Positions 8,330-18,269 of a DNA stretch of 61,953 nt are shown here, one piece after another (position 1 is the first letter of the stretch; each line of letters starts with the position of its first letter). This DNA is from Mycolicibacterium elephantis DSM 44368 (GTDB lineage: Bacteria > Actinomycetota > Actinomycetes > Mycobacteriales > Mycobacteriaceae), in the NCBI RefSeq assembly GCF_004014805.1, contig NZ_ATDN01000026.1, forward strand, positions 1 to 61,953. The letters are read 5' to 3'. Both the position numbers and the translations under genes were made by a program. The notes below the pieces were generated by a model. It saw nothing but the letters and a program-made list of their open reading frames with translations. It was not told the origin of the DNA and searched no databases.

Positions 8330-9376
8330 ATGCCGAGTTATCCAGACCAAGGAGGACGGACGCCTGGCTCGCGCTCGTTGCGGATCCGTGGCCTTGTTGC
8401 CGCGGTGCTGCTGGGCGTCGCGGGTACCGGGCTCTACCAGCTGGGCACCGGCGGCTTCGCCGACACGTTCACGCTGACGGTGATGGCCGATGAGATCGGC
8501 GAGGGGCTGACGCCGGGTGCAGAGGTGAAGTTCCGCGGCCTGACGATCGGATCGGTGAAGACCCTGGAATCGGTCGGCTACAACAAGCAGAAGATCACGC
8601 TGACGCTCGAACCACGTCAAGCGACCGCCCTGGCCGCCGACACGACGGCTAAGTTCATGTCATCCAACACGTTTGGGTTAGCCGCGGTCGAGCTGGTCAG
8701 TAGCGGGACCGGTCCTCGACTGAACCGAAGCCACACGTTGGCGGTGGACACCAGTGTGGAGTCGGCCTCCATCAGCGGACTGCTTCGAGACGGCCAGAAG
8801 TTCGCGCGGATCATGGACTCACCCGACGTCGACCACATCATCGAGGTGGTACGACGGCACGCCGACCTGACCGAACCGGTGACCCGGTCATACTTCGATC
8901 TGATCAAGATGTTGAGCGACTCTCAGAAAGTGCCTTTCTCACAGTCGCTTTCGGTGTTTGCCTCGGTGATCAACGGCGTCAGCGACGCGGTCCCGCTCAT
9001 CAGGCTGGCATACGATTTGCTCAACGGGATGGAGTTTCTGGCGCATCCGGACGGCGTCGAGCGCATGAACATGATCATGGACCAGACCGCGACACTGCTC
9101 TTCGACTCCGAGGCCATCTTCGCCAGGAACATGCCGTGGCTCGTCCCGTTCTTCGGCGGTGTGGTCAGCGCGTGGTTGCCGCTCTCGTACACCATCGGGA
9201 GCACGGCACCGGCCTACGACCGGCTCTCGGGCCTTCTGGACCGAACCAGTGCGGCATTCCCGATCATCGACGGCAAGACCCGAATGCGACTCGACCTCAC
9301 CATCGACACCATGCCCGGGCTGGCGGCGGCACTGCCCGCTGCGACGCCGGGGCCACCGCAGGACGGTGAGCGATGA
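8330..9376 (+). CDS. mceA: Mce family protein, position A
   Basis: 348 residues. One N-terminal membrane segment (~20-38) is followed by an MCE/MlaD domain (~45-125) containing GLTPGAEVKFRGLTIG, the usual V-x-x-G-x-x-V-G turn region. The rest is helical, ending in a Pro/Ala-rich tail. Mce proteins form a heterohexameric periplasmic tube that carries lipids from the outer envelope to the YrbE permease. The gene starts 3 bp after yrbEB and overlaps mceB by ATGA. Confidence 0.9.
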   Translation: MPSYPDQGGRTPGSRSLRIRGLVAAVLLGVAGTGLYQLGTGGFADTFTLTVMADEIGEGLTPGAEVKFRGLTIGSVKTLESVGYNKQKITLTLEPRQATALAADTTAKFMSSNTFGLAAVELVSSGTGPRLNRSHTLAVDTSVESASISGLLRDGQKFARIMDSPDVDHIIEVVRRHADLTEPVTRSYFDLIKMLSDSQKVPFSQSLSVFASVINGVSDAVPLIRLAYDLLNGMEFLAHPDGVERMNMIMDQTATLLFDSEAIFARNMPWLVPFFGGVVSAWLPLSYTIGSTAPAYDRLSGLLDRTSAAFPIIDGKTRMRLDLTIDTMPGLAAALPAATPGPPQDGER

Positions 9377-10383
9377 GAAGCGTTGCCAGATCGGTGATGT
9401 GGCTGACCGCTTTCACCGCGGTCGCGGTGGTGTGCATTCTCGTCGTGCTCACCGCCCTGCGCAGTCCGGTCACCGGCGCGGCCGCCCGCTACACCGCCGA
9501 GTTCTCCGATGTGTCAGGGCTCTACGTGGGCGATGACGTCCGCGTCTCGGGAGTGCAGGTCGGCAAGGTGGAAACCATCCGTCTCGACGGCCGCATCGCG
9601 AAGGTGGACTTCACCACGCAGGCAGCGCATCCGGTGTTCGCCAACACCGTGGCTGCGGTGCGGTATCAAACCCTGATCGGTCAGCGTTATGTCGAGCTCG
9701 TGCAGCCCGCCGAACCGGCTTCCCAACTGCCGGGGGGCGGCACCATACCCCTCGGACAGACCATTCCATCCTTCGATGTGGCCAAGCTGTTCAACGGGTT
9801 CGAGCCGATGTTCCAAACCCTCGACCCGGCCCAGTTCAATCTGCTGGGAGAGAACTTGCTGCGGCTCATCCAGGGTGACGAATCCGGCATCGGCCCGTTC
9901 CTGCATCATCTCGACGTCATCGCCAAGTTGGCGGTGGACCGCCAGGCGGTCATCACCGTGATGATCCGCAACCTCAGTGCGATCTCCGCGGATCTCGGCG
10001 GCAAGTCACAGCAGTTGTTCCAGCTCATCGCCCAGCTCAACGAAGTCCTGACCAAGTTCGGTTCCAAGGCCGAGGAGTTCCGCGCCACCCTGGACAGCAC
10101 GCTGCCTGTCCTGCGAAACACCACCCACGTCCTGCGATACGCCGAGCGCACCTTCGACGGGACGACGGTTCCGCTCTACGACCTGGTCAGCCGGATGTGG
10201 CCGCAGACCCCGACGATCATCGCGGGGCTTTCGCTGGCCCCGTCCCTGATCCAGGGAATGCGGAGCTGGCTGGTCGACGAACAACCTGCGACGCCAACGT
10301 TTTCCTGCGCCAACGGGGAAGTGACCCTACCGGGGATCGGGCAGGTGTCGTTCGGGCAACAGAACCTGGTGGTGTGTCGATGA
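9373..10383 (+). CDS. mceB: Mce family protein, position B
   Basis: 336 residues starting in an ATGA overlap with mceA. A membrane anchor (~8-30) precedes the MCE domain with FSDVSGLYVGDDVRVSGVQV (~45-65), the clearest MCE signature of the operon. A long helical segment follows, and the C-terminus has two Cys (FSCANGE and VVCR) that could pair, as in other MceB proteins. It is expected to form one of the six subunits of the Mce assembly. Confidence 0.92.
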   Translation: MRSVARSVMWLTAFTAVAVVCILVVLTALRSPVTGAAARYTAEFSDVSGLYVGDDVRVSGVQVGKVETIRLDGRIAKVDFTTQAAHPVFANTVAAVRYQTLIGQRYVELVQPAEPASQLPGGGTIPLGQTIPSFDVAKLFNGFEPMFQTLDPAQFNLLGENLLRLIQGDESGIGPFLHHLDVIAKLAVDRQAVITVMIRNLSAISADLGGKSQQLFQLIAQLNEVLTKFGSKAEEFRATLDSTLPVLRNTTHVLRYAERTFDGTTVPLYDLVSRMWPQTPTIIAGLSLAPSLIQGMRSWLVDEQPATPTFSCANGEVTLPGIGQVSFGQQNLVVCR

Positions 10384-11423
10384 CGGCACTCGGCGATCGA
10401 CTCACCGCCTTGGGTAAGCGGCTGAGCAGGCGGCGCGCTGTGCTCGATGAACGCGCCGCCGCTTCCTACAATCGCCGAAACGGCATCATCGGTGTCGTCG
10501 TCATCGTTGCCTCGCTGGCCGCCACCGCGATGGCCTATCTGAACCCTTCCGATCAGACCGGCTACACCGCGCACCTGCCCAACTCGGCGGGCGTGCAGGT
10601 CGGCGACCAGGTTCGCATCGCAGGCATCCCGGTCGGGAAGGTCACCGGCGTTCGGCTCGACGGCGGCCTCGTCGAGTTGAGGTTCGACGTCGAACGATCG
10701 GTGCCGGTCGGTTCGGAGTCCACCCTCGAGGTCAAACTGCTCACCCCGCTCGGCGGCCACTACGTGGCGCTCGACCCGAAGGGAACTGTGCCGCTCGGCC
10801 GCAACACAATTTCACCGGATCACGTCACGTTGCCCTTCGAGATCAACGACATCATCGAGGCCGCCACCCCGGTGGTCAAGGACGTCGATGGCCAAGTCAT
10901 CCATGACACCTTCGCCGAGGTGGCCAACGCGGCCAACAAGTATCCGGATGCGGTGCGGAACCTGATCCGGTCGGCTGACGCCTTGACGGCGGCCATGAGC
11001 AAGTCCACCAGCGACTTTCACCGCGGCCTGGACTTCGTCAACGACGGGCTGCGCGCCACCGTCGCCGCTCGCGCACAACTCGTCACGCTGTTCGAACAGT
11101 TCGACCTGCTCGGCAGGATGTACACCACCAAAGCCGTCGATATCGTCGAGTTCTTCAGCCTGATCAAGGAATTGGCCCGCATCCTCGATCGCATCACGGT
11201 GTTCTATGGCCGCGAGATCGCGCCCATCGCCGAGGGAATCGAGGACATCGAGGACACGCTGCGCGCCCACCCCGAGCGTTGGGGCATGGCTCTCGACGGC
11301 CTGGCGCAGACCCTCAACATCATCGTCCCGATGCTCAGCGGCAACGGGGTGGTGTTCGACGAGAGCAACCGGTTGGTCCCCGGGCAGGATCTGTGCCTGC
11401 CCAACATCATGAGGCACTGTTGA
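10380..11423 (+). CDS. mceC: Mce family protein, position C
   Basis: 347 residues from the ATG at 10380, inside the mceB stop (ATGA). The N-terminus is basic (GKRLSRRRA), followed by a membrane segment (~36-56) and an MCE domain with NSAGVQVGDQVRIAGIPVG. A helical region and a C-terminal DLCLPNIMRHC pair of Cys follow. Length, order and coupling fit the C position. Confidence 0.92.
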   Translation: MTALGDRLTALGKRLSRRRAVLDERAAASYNRRNGIIGVVVIVASLAATAMAYLNPSDQTGYTAHLPNSAGVQVGDQVRIAGIPVGKVTGVRLDGGLVELRFDVERSVPVGSESTLEVKLLTPLGGHYVALDPKGTVPLGRNTISPDHVTLPFEINDIIEAATPVVKDVDGQVIHDTFAEVANAANKYPDAVRNLIRSADALTAAMSKSTSDFHRGLDFVNDGLRATVAARAQLVTLFEQFDLLGRMYTTKAVDIVEFFSLIKELARILDRITVFYGREIAPIAEGIEDIEDTLRAHPERWGMALDGLAQTLNIIVPMLSGNGVVFDESNRLVPGQDLCLPNIMRHC

Positions 11424-11424
11424 G

Positions 11425-12585
11425 ATGACGGCGATGTCTGCGATCGGCACGCGGTTACGTTCTCCGCGGGGCGTCGCGGCAGTGCTCGCCGTCGTGCTGG
11501 TCACCGCCGCCGGGATCGCGGGCGTCAAGATCTTGGGGCCCACGACCAGCAACACCCGGTCGATGTGCGCGGAGTTCACCGACGCGGTCGGGCTGTATCC
11601 CGGCAACAAGGTGGCGCTGCTGGGGATCGAGATCGGTTCCACGATCGCGATCACCAACAAGCCCGACCACGTTCAGGTCGCCTTCACCGTGCCTGCCGAC
11701 CTCGACCTGCCCGCCGACGTCGGTGCGGTCACCTACTCGCAATCGATTGTCACCGACCGCCATATCGAACTGACCAAGCCGTACACCGGGGGTCCGAAGT
11801 TCACCGGCCCCGGGTGTATCAAGCTGAACTCCACCAAGACGCCGGTCAGCATCAGCGAGACCTTCTCAGCGATAGGTGAACTCACCGACGCGATCTTGGG
11901 ATCCCAGCCGGGAGAGGATCCCTCCGACGCTCCCGGCGTGCAAGCGATCAACGAGAGCTTGAGTGCCGCCAACCGTTCGCTGGAGGGCACCGGGCCCGAC
12001 ATCAACCGGGCGATGCGCAATCTGGCCACCATGCTCGGCGACCCCTACAAGGCCGACGCCGACTACCGGCAGTTGTTCGAGAACAGTGAGATCCTCACCT
12101 CGGAGTTCCTCGCGAACTGGGACAGCTTCGCCTCAGCCATCCGAACGCTTCCGGTCACCACCGAGTTGATCGAGGGCCTGTCGGACAATTTCGGAGCGGC
12201 GATGAGTCACATCTCGCATCTGCTGCCGATCCTGGTCGACGCCGTGAGCCGGTTCGGGCCGCGGATCTACGACCAGACCGATTCGCGGTTCGCCTGGCTG
12301 GCCGACGTGCTGGACAGGCACGCCCCCGCGATTCTGGCCATGATCAATTCGTGGCCCCAGTTCAGCCACTGGCTCGCCGACATCTACGAGCCGGCGTGGG
12401 GCACCCACAACGTCACCTACATCCCGCCGCAGGTTTCGATCTCCCCGTCACAGGCGGGCGCCATCTGTGAGGGGTTGCGGCAGCGCGATATCCCCGGGGC
12501 GGACGCGGCGTGCGCGTCGGGCATGGAGTCCGATCCCGTCACGCTCGGCCTGACCAATCTGATTCTGGGAGGGGCGCTGTCGTGA
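11425..12585 (+). CDS. mceD: Mce family protein, position D
   Basis: 386 residues, starting just after the mceC stop (TGAG-ATG). A membrane segment (~18-38) is followed by MCAEFTDAVGLYPGNKVALL, an MCE signature with an added Cys, and a second Cys at GPGCIKL. The C-terminal domain has two further Cys near ICEGLRQ and DAACASG, consistent with disulfides in the periplasmic space. It is the longest subunit of this operon. Confidence 0.9.
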   Translation: MTAMSAIGTRLRSPRGVAAVLAVVLVTAAGIAGVKILGPTTSNTRSMCAEFTDAVGLYPGNKVALLGIEIGSTIAITNKPDHVQVAFTVPADLDLPADVGAVTYSQSIVTDRHIELTKPYTGGPKFTGPGCIKLNSTKTPVSISETFSAIGELTDAILGSQPGEDPSDAPGVQAINESLSAANRSLEGTGPDINRAMRNLATMLGDPYKADADYRQLFENSEILTSEFLANWDSFASAIRTLPVTTELIEGLSDNFGAAMSHISHLLPILVDAVSRFGPRIYDQTDSRFAWLADVLDRHAPAILAMINSWPQFSHWLADIYEPAWGTHNVTYIPPQVSISPSQAGAICEGLRQRDIPGADAACASGMESDPVTLGLTNLILGGALS

Positions 12586-13628
12586 TCCGACGTCCGATCA
12601 ACGCCATCTGCGCGGTGGTGGCCGCGGTGGCTATCGGCGCGACGGCGGCATGCTCGCTGGATCCGACGCGGCTGCCGGTGCCGGGCGCCTATCTTCCGCA
12701 CCACGCTTACCGGATCGGGATCGAGTTCTCGAGCGTGCTCAACCTGCCCGCTCGCGCCAGGGTGGATTCCGGCGGGGTTCAGGTCGGGGTGCTCGACCGC
12801 GTCGAGCTCGACGGCACCACAGCCGTTGCCTACGTCGAGATATCCGGTGACACAGAGCTTCCCGAAGGGACTCGTGCCGAGCTTCGCCAGGCCACCCCGC
12901 TCGGCGACATCCATATCGCGTTGCTCCCACCACAAGGGCCGCCCGGGGCGATGTTGCGTGACGGCGACACCATCCCGTTGCGTGACACCGCCCCCGCCGA
13001 CAACGTCGAAAACCTGCTGCGGTCCATGTCGAACCTGGTGGCCGGCGGCGCCATCGGCACGCTTCAGGACACCGTGGTCAACGCCAACAAGGCGTTTCCG
13101 CAGGACCCCGTCGAGTTGACCCGGATGCAGCACACCGTGTCCGATGTGCTCGGCGACCTGGCAGCCAACCAGGACACCATCGAGGGCATCCTCGCCGGCA
13201 TGGAGAACGTCAGCACCGCAATGGCGGCGAACACCGCCGTGTTCAACCGCCTCGTCACCGAAGGCCCGGCCAAACTGGAAGGGCTGTCGGCGGTGACGCT
13301 GGCGATTCTCGACGTGGTCGGGGCGTCTCGCGACGTCGGCGACCTCGGCGGACAACTCATCAACCCGGTCGCAGGCGACCTGATGCAGATCCTGTCCCAC
13401 CTCACGCCGATGGTCGGGACGATGGCGACCGCCGACACCACCATCCCGGTGATCGCCGACAAGTTCGTCGCGCTGCTGCGCTACAAGCTCATCGGGTGGT
13501 TCCGCGACGGGGGCCCGAAATACACCATCTCCGAACTTCATCCGCCGACCGGCAACGAGGGCGTGGATCCCGCGGACAAGGCCGACCAGGCGGTATCGGC
13601 GATGCAGGCCATGGGGCTGCTGCCATGA
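12582..13628 (+). CDS. mceE: Mce family lipoprotein-like protein, position E
   Basis: 348 residues from the GTG at 12582 (GTGA overlap with mceD, with GGAGGG 8 bases upstream). MceE proteins are usually lipoproteins. Here a hydrophobic N-terminus ends in GATAAC followed by SLDP, a degenerate lipobox with Cys at about residue 25. The MCE domain includes ARVDSGGVQVGVLDRV. A longer reading frame begins inside mceD but is rejected on start context. Confidence 0.88.
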   Translation: MIRRPINAICAVVAAVAIGATAACSLDPTRLPVPGAYLPHHAYRIGIEFSSVLNLPARARVDSGGVQVGVLDRVELDGTTAVAYVEISGDTELPEGTRAELRQATPLGDIHIALLPPQGPPGAMLRDGDTIPLRDTAPADNVENLLRSMSNLVAGGAIGTLQDTVVNANKAFPQDPVELTRMQHTVSDVLGDLAANQDTIEGILAGMENVSTAMAANTAVFNRLVTEGPAKLEGLSAVTLAILDVVGASRDVGDLGGQLINPVAGDLMQILSHLTPMVGTMATADTTIPVIADKFVALLRYKLIGWFRDGGPKYTISELHPPTGNEGVDPADKADQAVSAMQAMGLLP

Positions 13629-14590
13629 AGTTCAGCGCCCGCGCCACGCTGGCCATCCTGGCGGTGATGACGCTCGCCGGTGCGGTCTACATGGCGTTCG
13701 GCGTGCTGGACATGAACCCGGCCAAAGGCGTCACCCGGCTCACCCTGATGCTCAACACATCCGGCGGCCTGATGCCCACGTCGGATGTGACGATGCGCGG
13801 CATCAAGATCGGCCGCGTCACCGATATCCAGACCACACCGACGGGGCTGGCCGTCTCGATGGACATCGACCGCGCGCACCCGGTCCCGGCGGGCAGCGCG
13901 ATCAGCGTGCAAAACCTCTCCGCCGTCGGCGAACAATACATCGACTTCGACCCGGAACTGATTGCGCCGCCGTACTTCAGCGATGGGGCAGTGATCCCCG
14001 CGGATCGCGTCGCGCCGATGGTGACCACCAGCGATGTGCTCGCCAGGGTCAACGCCCTTTTCACGGCGCTGGACCTCGACCAGATACACGCCGTCATCGA
14101 CAACATGTCCGCAGCGTTGGCCGACAACGACGCCACCCTCGACGCGCTGGCCACCACCGCCGCGTTGACCGCCAAGGTCATCCAGGACGACAAGGCGGCG
14201 TTGGCCACGCTGTTCCGCAATGTCTCCACGTTCACCACCAACATGGATGAAATCGACGCCGGCGAAAAGATCAGCGAGACAGGCAGACTCCTGCCGCGTT
14301 CCGTGCCTGCCTTTCTGGCGCTGATCGAGGAGATCGAAACCCTTTCCCATACCGGCCTCGGCGTGGTGGGCCCCACCGATCCAGTCGGGATCCTGGTGGG
14401 CAAGATCGGCGAATACCTCGACATGCTGTCCGGCCCGCTGGGCACCTTCGCGGGCGTCCTGCAGCCCGCGCTGGCCCCACTGCACGACATTCGGATCGAC
14501 GCCGGGCACTGGCTGGACTTCTGGGAATCGACGTTCACCGACACCGGCAGTGTGCGGATCCAGCTCAACGTGCCGGAGTGGCACCAGTGA
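13625..14590 (+). CDS. mceF: Mce family protein, position F
   Basis: 321 residues from the ATG at 13625 in an ATGA overlap with mceE. A membrane segment (~8-28) is followed by an MCE domain with NTSGGLMPTSDVTMRGIKIG and NLSAVGEQYIDFDP, the latter typical of F-position proteins. It ends without the long extension seen in some MceF proteins. It completes the A-F set of one importer. Confidence 0.9.
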   Translation: MKFSARATLAILAVMTLAGAVYMAFGVLDMNPAKGVTRLTLMLNTSGGLMPTSDVTMRGIKIGRVTDIQTTPTGLAVSMDIDRAHPVPAGSAISVQNLSAVGEQYIDFDPELIAPPYFSDGAVIPADRVAPMVTTSDVLARVNALFTALDLDQIHAVIDNMSAALADNDATLDALATTAALTAKVIQDDKAALATLFRNVSTFTTNMDEIDAGEKISETGRLLPRSVPAFLALIEEIETLSHTGLGVVGPTDPVGILVGKIGEYLDMLSGPLGTFAGVLQPALAPLHDIRIDAGHWLDFWESTFTDTGSVRIQLNVPEWHQ

Positions 14591-14634
14591 GACCCGAACG
14601 ATGCGACAGCACAGAAGGTAGAGAAGGTACCGAC

Positions 14635-15372
14635 ATGACCGACGCGGCCGAAACCGACGAGAGAGCCGAACACATCGGGCCCGAGGACGCCAACGCCGAG
14701 TCCGGTGAGGCCGCCGAACCCACGGACGACGAGGGCTCGGCGCCCACCGAGTGTCCGAAGACGCGGCACTGGTCGAAGAGACCCGGGCTGTGGGTGGCCG
14801 CCGCCCTGGTGGCAGCCGTGCTCGGCGCCGGCGCTTTCGGGTTCGTCAAGTATCAGCAGGTGACCGACGAGGTCGCGCAGCTGCGTCAGAACCAGGCCGA
14901 TCGCGACACGGTGGCGCAGTTGGCCGAGGACTATGCGATGAAGTCGCTGAACTACACCTTCGAAGACCCCGACGCATTTTTCGACACGGTCAAAGACGGT
15001 GTGTCACCGTCACTTCAGGACAAGTACACCAACGCGGGCGACCTGCTCAAAGCCGTCATGCTGCAGGCGCAGGTCAGCTCCACCGGTGAAGTGCTGGCCG
15101 TCGATCCCGTCGCCCAGCCCGACGGCTCCTACCAGGTGGTGGTGTCGGCCCACCAGACCACCCGCAACCTGCAGAACCCGACGCCCCAGGTGTCGATCAT
15201 TCTGCTGCGGGTCACCGTGCACAAGGCCGGTGACGCGTGGCAGGTAGCCGACATCGGCCCGGAGACCGGCAGCAAACAGCCTGTCGCGCAACAGATCCCG
15301 ATGCTCGAGCCCCCGGCAGCCTCTGGGCCGACGCCCGGTCCAACACCGGCCCAACCTTCACCGCCGCGATAG
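14635..15372 (+). CDS. Mce-associated membrane protein
   Basis: 245 residues from the ATG at 14635, preceded by GAGAAGG; a GTG at 14587 overlapping the mceF stop is a longer alternative. An acidic N-terminus (~1-45) is followed by one membrane helix (VAAALVAAVLGAGAFGFV) and a periplasmic NTF2-like domain, as in Mam proteins that stabilise Mce complexes. The C-terminus is Pro-rich. The mce context supports the assignment. Confidence 0.85.
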   Translation: MTDAAETDERAEHIGPEDANAESGEAAEPTDDEGSAPTECPKTRHWSKRPGLWVAAALVAAVLGAGAFGFVKYQQVTDEVAQLRQNQADRDTVAQLAEDYAMKSLNYTFEDPDAFFDTVKDGVSPSLQDKYTNAGDLLKAVMLQAQVSSTGEVLAVDPVAQPDGSYQVVVSAHQTTRNLQNPTPQVSIILLRVTVHKAGDAWQVADIGPETGSKQPVAQQIPMLEPPAASGPTPGPTPAQPSPPR

Positions 15373-15382
15373 GGGCGCAGCC

Positions 15383-16153
15383 GTGAAAAGGTTGGCACTG
15401 CTTCTCGCCGTGGCGGCGGCGAACGCGGGACTCGTGTGCCCGGCCGCGACCGCCGACCCCACGCTGCCGCCGTGCCCGCAGACGGCGGCCGTCATCTCTC
15501 CGCAAGCCACCACCGCGCAGGTGGACTGCTCGCTTCACTCGGGTGCTCTCGATTTCGCCGTCACCTACTGGCGGGTGCCCGATCTGCCGCGGCCCGGCGC
15601 GGTGAAAATCACCGTGACCGACGTCTCGGGCGAGCTGGTGCAGACGATCGACGAACTACTCGAACCGACGAGCCCGGGCGGCGTCGGGCTGCAGGACGTC
15701 GACGACGACGGCCGCGAAGAGCTGATCATCCCGATCGCCCGGAACCTGTTCAACGGCACCGCGAACACCCGGTTCTCGGTGTGGCGCGCACCGGGTGACC
15801 GGCTGCACTACGAGCGCACCCAGATGGTCGGGCAGGCGGTCTATCCCAGCGGCGACGGATACCTCGTCACCAACGGCGGCGGGTTGGTCAGTCGAGACCT
15901 CACCTTCTATCTGCCGACCGGTGCGGGATACACGCTCGTCGTGGTGCTGACCATCGAGGCCCAGGAAATCGACCCGCACACCCGCCGGGTCCTGACCGTC
16001 AGCTGTCGCGCCCATCAGGAGGACGGCCTGCACGCGGTCGCCATGACCATCCGCCAGGCCGAGGAGGCGTTCTGTGCGTCGCCCGCCGCGAACGCCATCT
16101 GGCCCGACGCAGAGCGCATCTCGGTTCGGCGCTGGCTACCGGGGACCCGCTAG
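15383..16153 (+). CDS. Exported hypothetical protein of the mce locus
   Basis: 256 residues from a GTG. A signal peptide of ~25 residues (LALLLAVAAANAGLVCPAATA) precedes a secreted domain with several Cys (PPCPQ, VDCSL, VSCRA, AFCAS). DVDDDGREELIIPIARN resembles an FG-GAP/calcium-binding-like loop. I do not recognise the family. It follows the Mce-associated gene by 10 bp, so it probably belongs to the same transcript. Its stop overlaps the convergent gene by 4 bp. Confidence 0.75.
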   Translation: MKRLALLLAVAAANAGLVCPAATADPTLPPCPQTAAVISPQATTAQVDCSLHSGALDFAVTYWRVPDLPRPGAVKITVTDVSGELVQTIDELLEPTSPGGVGLQDVDDDGREELIIPIARNLFNGTANTRFSVWRAPGDRLHYERTQMVGQAVYPSGDGYLVTNGGGLVSRDLTFYLPTGAGYTLVVVLTIEAQEIDPHTRRVLTVSCRAHQEDGLHAVAMTIRQAEEAFCASPAANAIWPDAERISVRRWLPGTR

Positions 16154-16524
16154 TGCGCGCAGTATCGGCGAGCCGCCGCCAGCAACTCGTTGGCCTTGGC
16201 GAGGTCGCCGGCGAGGAGGTCGGGTCTGGCCGGCCGATACGGGTCACTGTCGTCGATCTGCGCCGCAAGCATGTCCGAGCGGATCCGGAGGTCGACGGCC
16301 GCCGCGCTCGTCAGGCCGTACAGCGGCGACAGCGCGCTGCGAATCCGGCCGGCCACGTAAGGCGCGGTTCCGGATGGAAAGACCTGGTTGAGCTCCGGCT
16401 GGAGCCGGTCGGCGACGGGCAGGATCGCGCTGCACTCGTCAGCGTTCGCCGCAGCCGGGGCGGTGGTCAGGTGCATGCACGCAGCGGCGAGCGCGAGAAC
16501 CAGGCTGCGCGTTCGGTGTTGCAT
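16150..16524 (-). CDS. Small exported hypothetical protein
   Basis: 124 residues from the ATG at 16524, chosen because it begins a signal peptide (RSLVLALAAACMHLTTAPAAANA). The mature part is helical with two Cys, one just after the cleavage site (DECSAIL) and one at the end (RRYCAH), which could form a disulfide. It resembles small mycobacterial secreted proteins of unknown function. Convergent with the mce operon. Confidence 0.7.
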   Translation of the reverse strand: MQHRTRSLVLALAAACMHLTTAPAAANADECSAILPVADRLQPELNQVFPSGTAPYVAGRIRSALSPLYGLTSAAAVDLRIRSDMLAAQIDDSDPYRPARPDLLAGDLAKANELLAAARRYCAH

Positions 16525-16621
16525 CGGCTCCAGCTTCGCATTGCCCGGCGCGGATTGCCGGCCGGATGCACAAACACCGACGGCGTTCGCTACCGTCGGA
16601 TCACCACACCACGGAGGTTTC

Positions 16622-17020
16622 ATGGCCGGAAAGATCCCCTTTGTCGACTATCTGGTCCTCGACGACGGCGAACCGCATCTCGTCGCGCAGGAGTGTGCGA
16701 ACTGCGGCGCGCGGTTCTTTGACCGGCGCAACGCATGCGCCGGCTGCTTCGGGACCGAGTTCAGCACAGTGCCGGTCGCGACCGAGGGCACGGTGCGGGC
16801 GTTCACGATCGTCACCTTCGCCGCCCCGGGCATACCGACGCCGTTCGTGGCCTCCGTGGTCGATTGCGACGGCACGCAGGTCCGGGCGAACCTCATCAAC
16901 GTCGAGCCCGACCCCGAACATGTCCGCGACGGGATGAAGGTGCGCCTCACCACCTATCCGGTCGGCACCGATTCCGAAGGCACCGAGGCGATCAACTTCG
17001 CCTTCGAGCCCGTGAACTGA
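16622..17020 (+). CDS. DUF35 OB-fold/zinc-ribbon protein
   Basis: 132 residues from the ATG at 16622, with GGAGG 5 bases upstream. A Zn-ribbon (CANC ... CAGC, ~25-42) is followed by an OB-fold with VRAFTIVTFAAPGIPTPFVA, the DUF35 arrangement. Such proteins pair with thiolase-like enzymes, as in ChsH2 and Ltp2 partners, and bind acyl-CoA or stabilise the partner. The thiolase gene follows by 26 bp, which supports a complex acting on CoA thioesters. Confidence 0.88.
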   Translation: MAGKIPFVDYLVLDDGEPHLVAQECANCGARFFDRRNACAGCFGTEFSTVPVATEGTVRAFTIVTFAAPGIPTPFVASVVDCDGTQVRANLINVEPDPEHVRDGMKVRLTTYPVGTDSEGTEAINFAFEPVN

Positions 17021-17046
17021 CCACGAATGCAACCGAGGGAGCGACG

Positions 17047-18255
17047 ATGAGTGCCAGCGACGACGTATGGATTCTCGGCATCCGGATGACCAAGTTCGGC
17101 AAGCATGCCGACCTGGACACCGTTGACTTGGCCGCGGAAGCGGCGCTCGGTGCGCTCGCCGACGCCGGGATCACCATGGCCGACGTCGGTGTGCTGGCGG
17201 CCGGAAACCTGATGAACGCCAGCGCCGGAATCGGTCAGCAACTGCAGAAGCAGATCGGTCAGACCGGTATCCCGGTGTACAACGTCGCGAACGCATGCGC
17301 GACCGGCGCCACCGCGCTGCGCACCGCGATCATGGCGGTGAAGGCCGGCGAGGTCGCCTACGGCATGGCCGTCGGTGTCGAGAAGCTGTCCGGCGCCGGG
17401 CTGCTCGCGGGCGGAAGCAAGGCCGACGACTCCGACGTATGGCAGCCGAAGGGCCGTTACGGCGCCGTCGCCCCGATCGACGGGCGCATCGGCACCGAGA
17501 CGATGCCCGGCGTCTTCGCGCAGATCGGCACCGAGTACGGCCACAAGTACGGCGGCACAAGCTTCGAACTGTTCGCCAGGATCAGCGAGAAGAACCATGC
17601 GCATTCGACCCTCAATCCGCTTGCGGCATACCAGAAGCGGTTCACGCTCGAGCAGATCATGAACGACGTGATGATCGCCTACCCGAACACCCGACCGATG
17701 TGCTCGGCCAACTGCGACGGCGCGGCGGCCGCGATCGTGTGCAACGGCGAGACCTTGAGGTCGCTGTCGCTGGAACAACGTCGCCGCGCCGTGAAGGTGT
17801 CCGCATCGGTGTTGACCACCGACCCGTACGAAGACGGCTGTCAGGTGCTGCCCAACGTCAACACCCTGACCCGGCGGGCCGCCGCGACCGCGTACGAGCA
17901 GGCCGGTATCGGGCCCGGCGACCTCGATCTCGTCGAACTGCACGACTGCTTCGCCACCGCCGAGCTCGTGCACTACGACAACCTGATGTTGTGCGACGAA
18001 GGGGGAGCCCCCGACTTCTTCAATTCGGGCGCAACCTGGCGCGACGGCTCAACCCCGGTGAACGTGTCCGGCGGCCTGCAGTCCAAGGGCCATCCGATCG
18101 CGGCGACGGGCATCGCCAACATTTGGGAGATCTGCCATCACCTGCGCGGCGAGGCAGGGGACCGCCAAATCGAGAACGCCAAGGTCGGCTTGGCCCACGT
18201 GATCGGGCTGGGCTCGGCCTGCGGCGTGCACGTGCTGGAAAGATCGGCCGCCTAA
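17047..18255 (+). CDS. Thiolase-like lipid-transfer protein / acetyl-CoA acetyltransferase family
   Basis: 402 residues from the ATG at 17047. It carries the thiolase nucleophile region NACATGATALRTA (Cys ~83), HDCFATAE (~301), GLQSKGHPIAATG (His ~343) and the C-terminal GLGSACGVH. The Cys and His of a cleaving thiolase are therefore present, unlike in the thiolase-like gene at 24968. With the DUF35 partner it fits beta-oxidation or side-chain shortening of a CoA ester, perhaps of the lipid imported by the adjacent Mce system (inference). Confidence 0.88.
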   Translation: MSASDDVWILGIRMTKFGKHADLDTVDLAAEAALGALADAGITMADVGVLAAGNLMNASAGIGQQLQKQIGQTGIPVYNVANACATGATALRTAIMAVKAGEVAYGMAVGVEKLSGAGLLAGGSKADDSDVWQPKGRYGAVAPIDGRIGTETMPGVFAQIGTEYGHKYGGTSFELFARISEKNHAHSTLNPLAAYQKRFTLEQIMNDVMIAYPNTRPMCSANCDGAAAAIVCNGETLRSLSLEQRRRAVKVSASVLTTDPYEDGCQVLPNVNTLTRRAAATAYEQAGIGPGDLDLVELHDCFATAELVHYDNLMLCDEGGAPDFFNSGATWRDGSTPVNVSGGLQSKGHPIAATGIANIWEICHHLRGEAGDRQIENAKVGLAHVIGLGSACGVHVLERSAA

Positions 18256-18269
18256 GCCGCGGGGAGAAT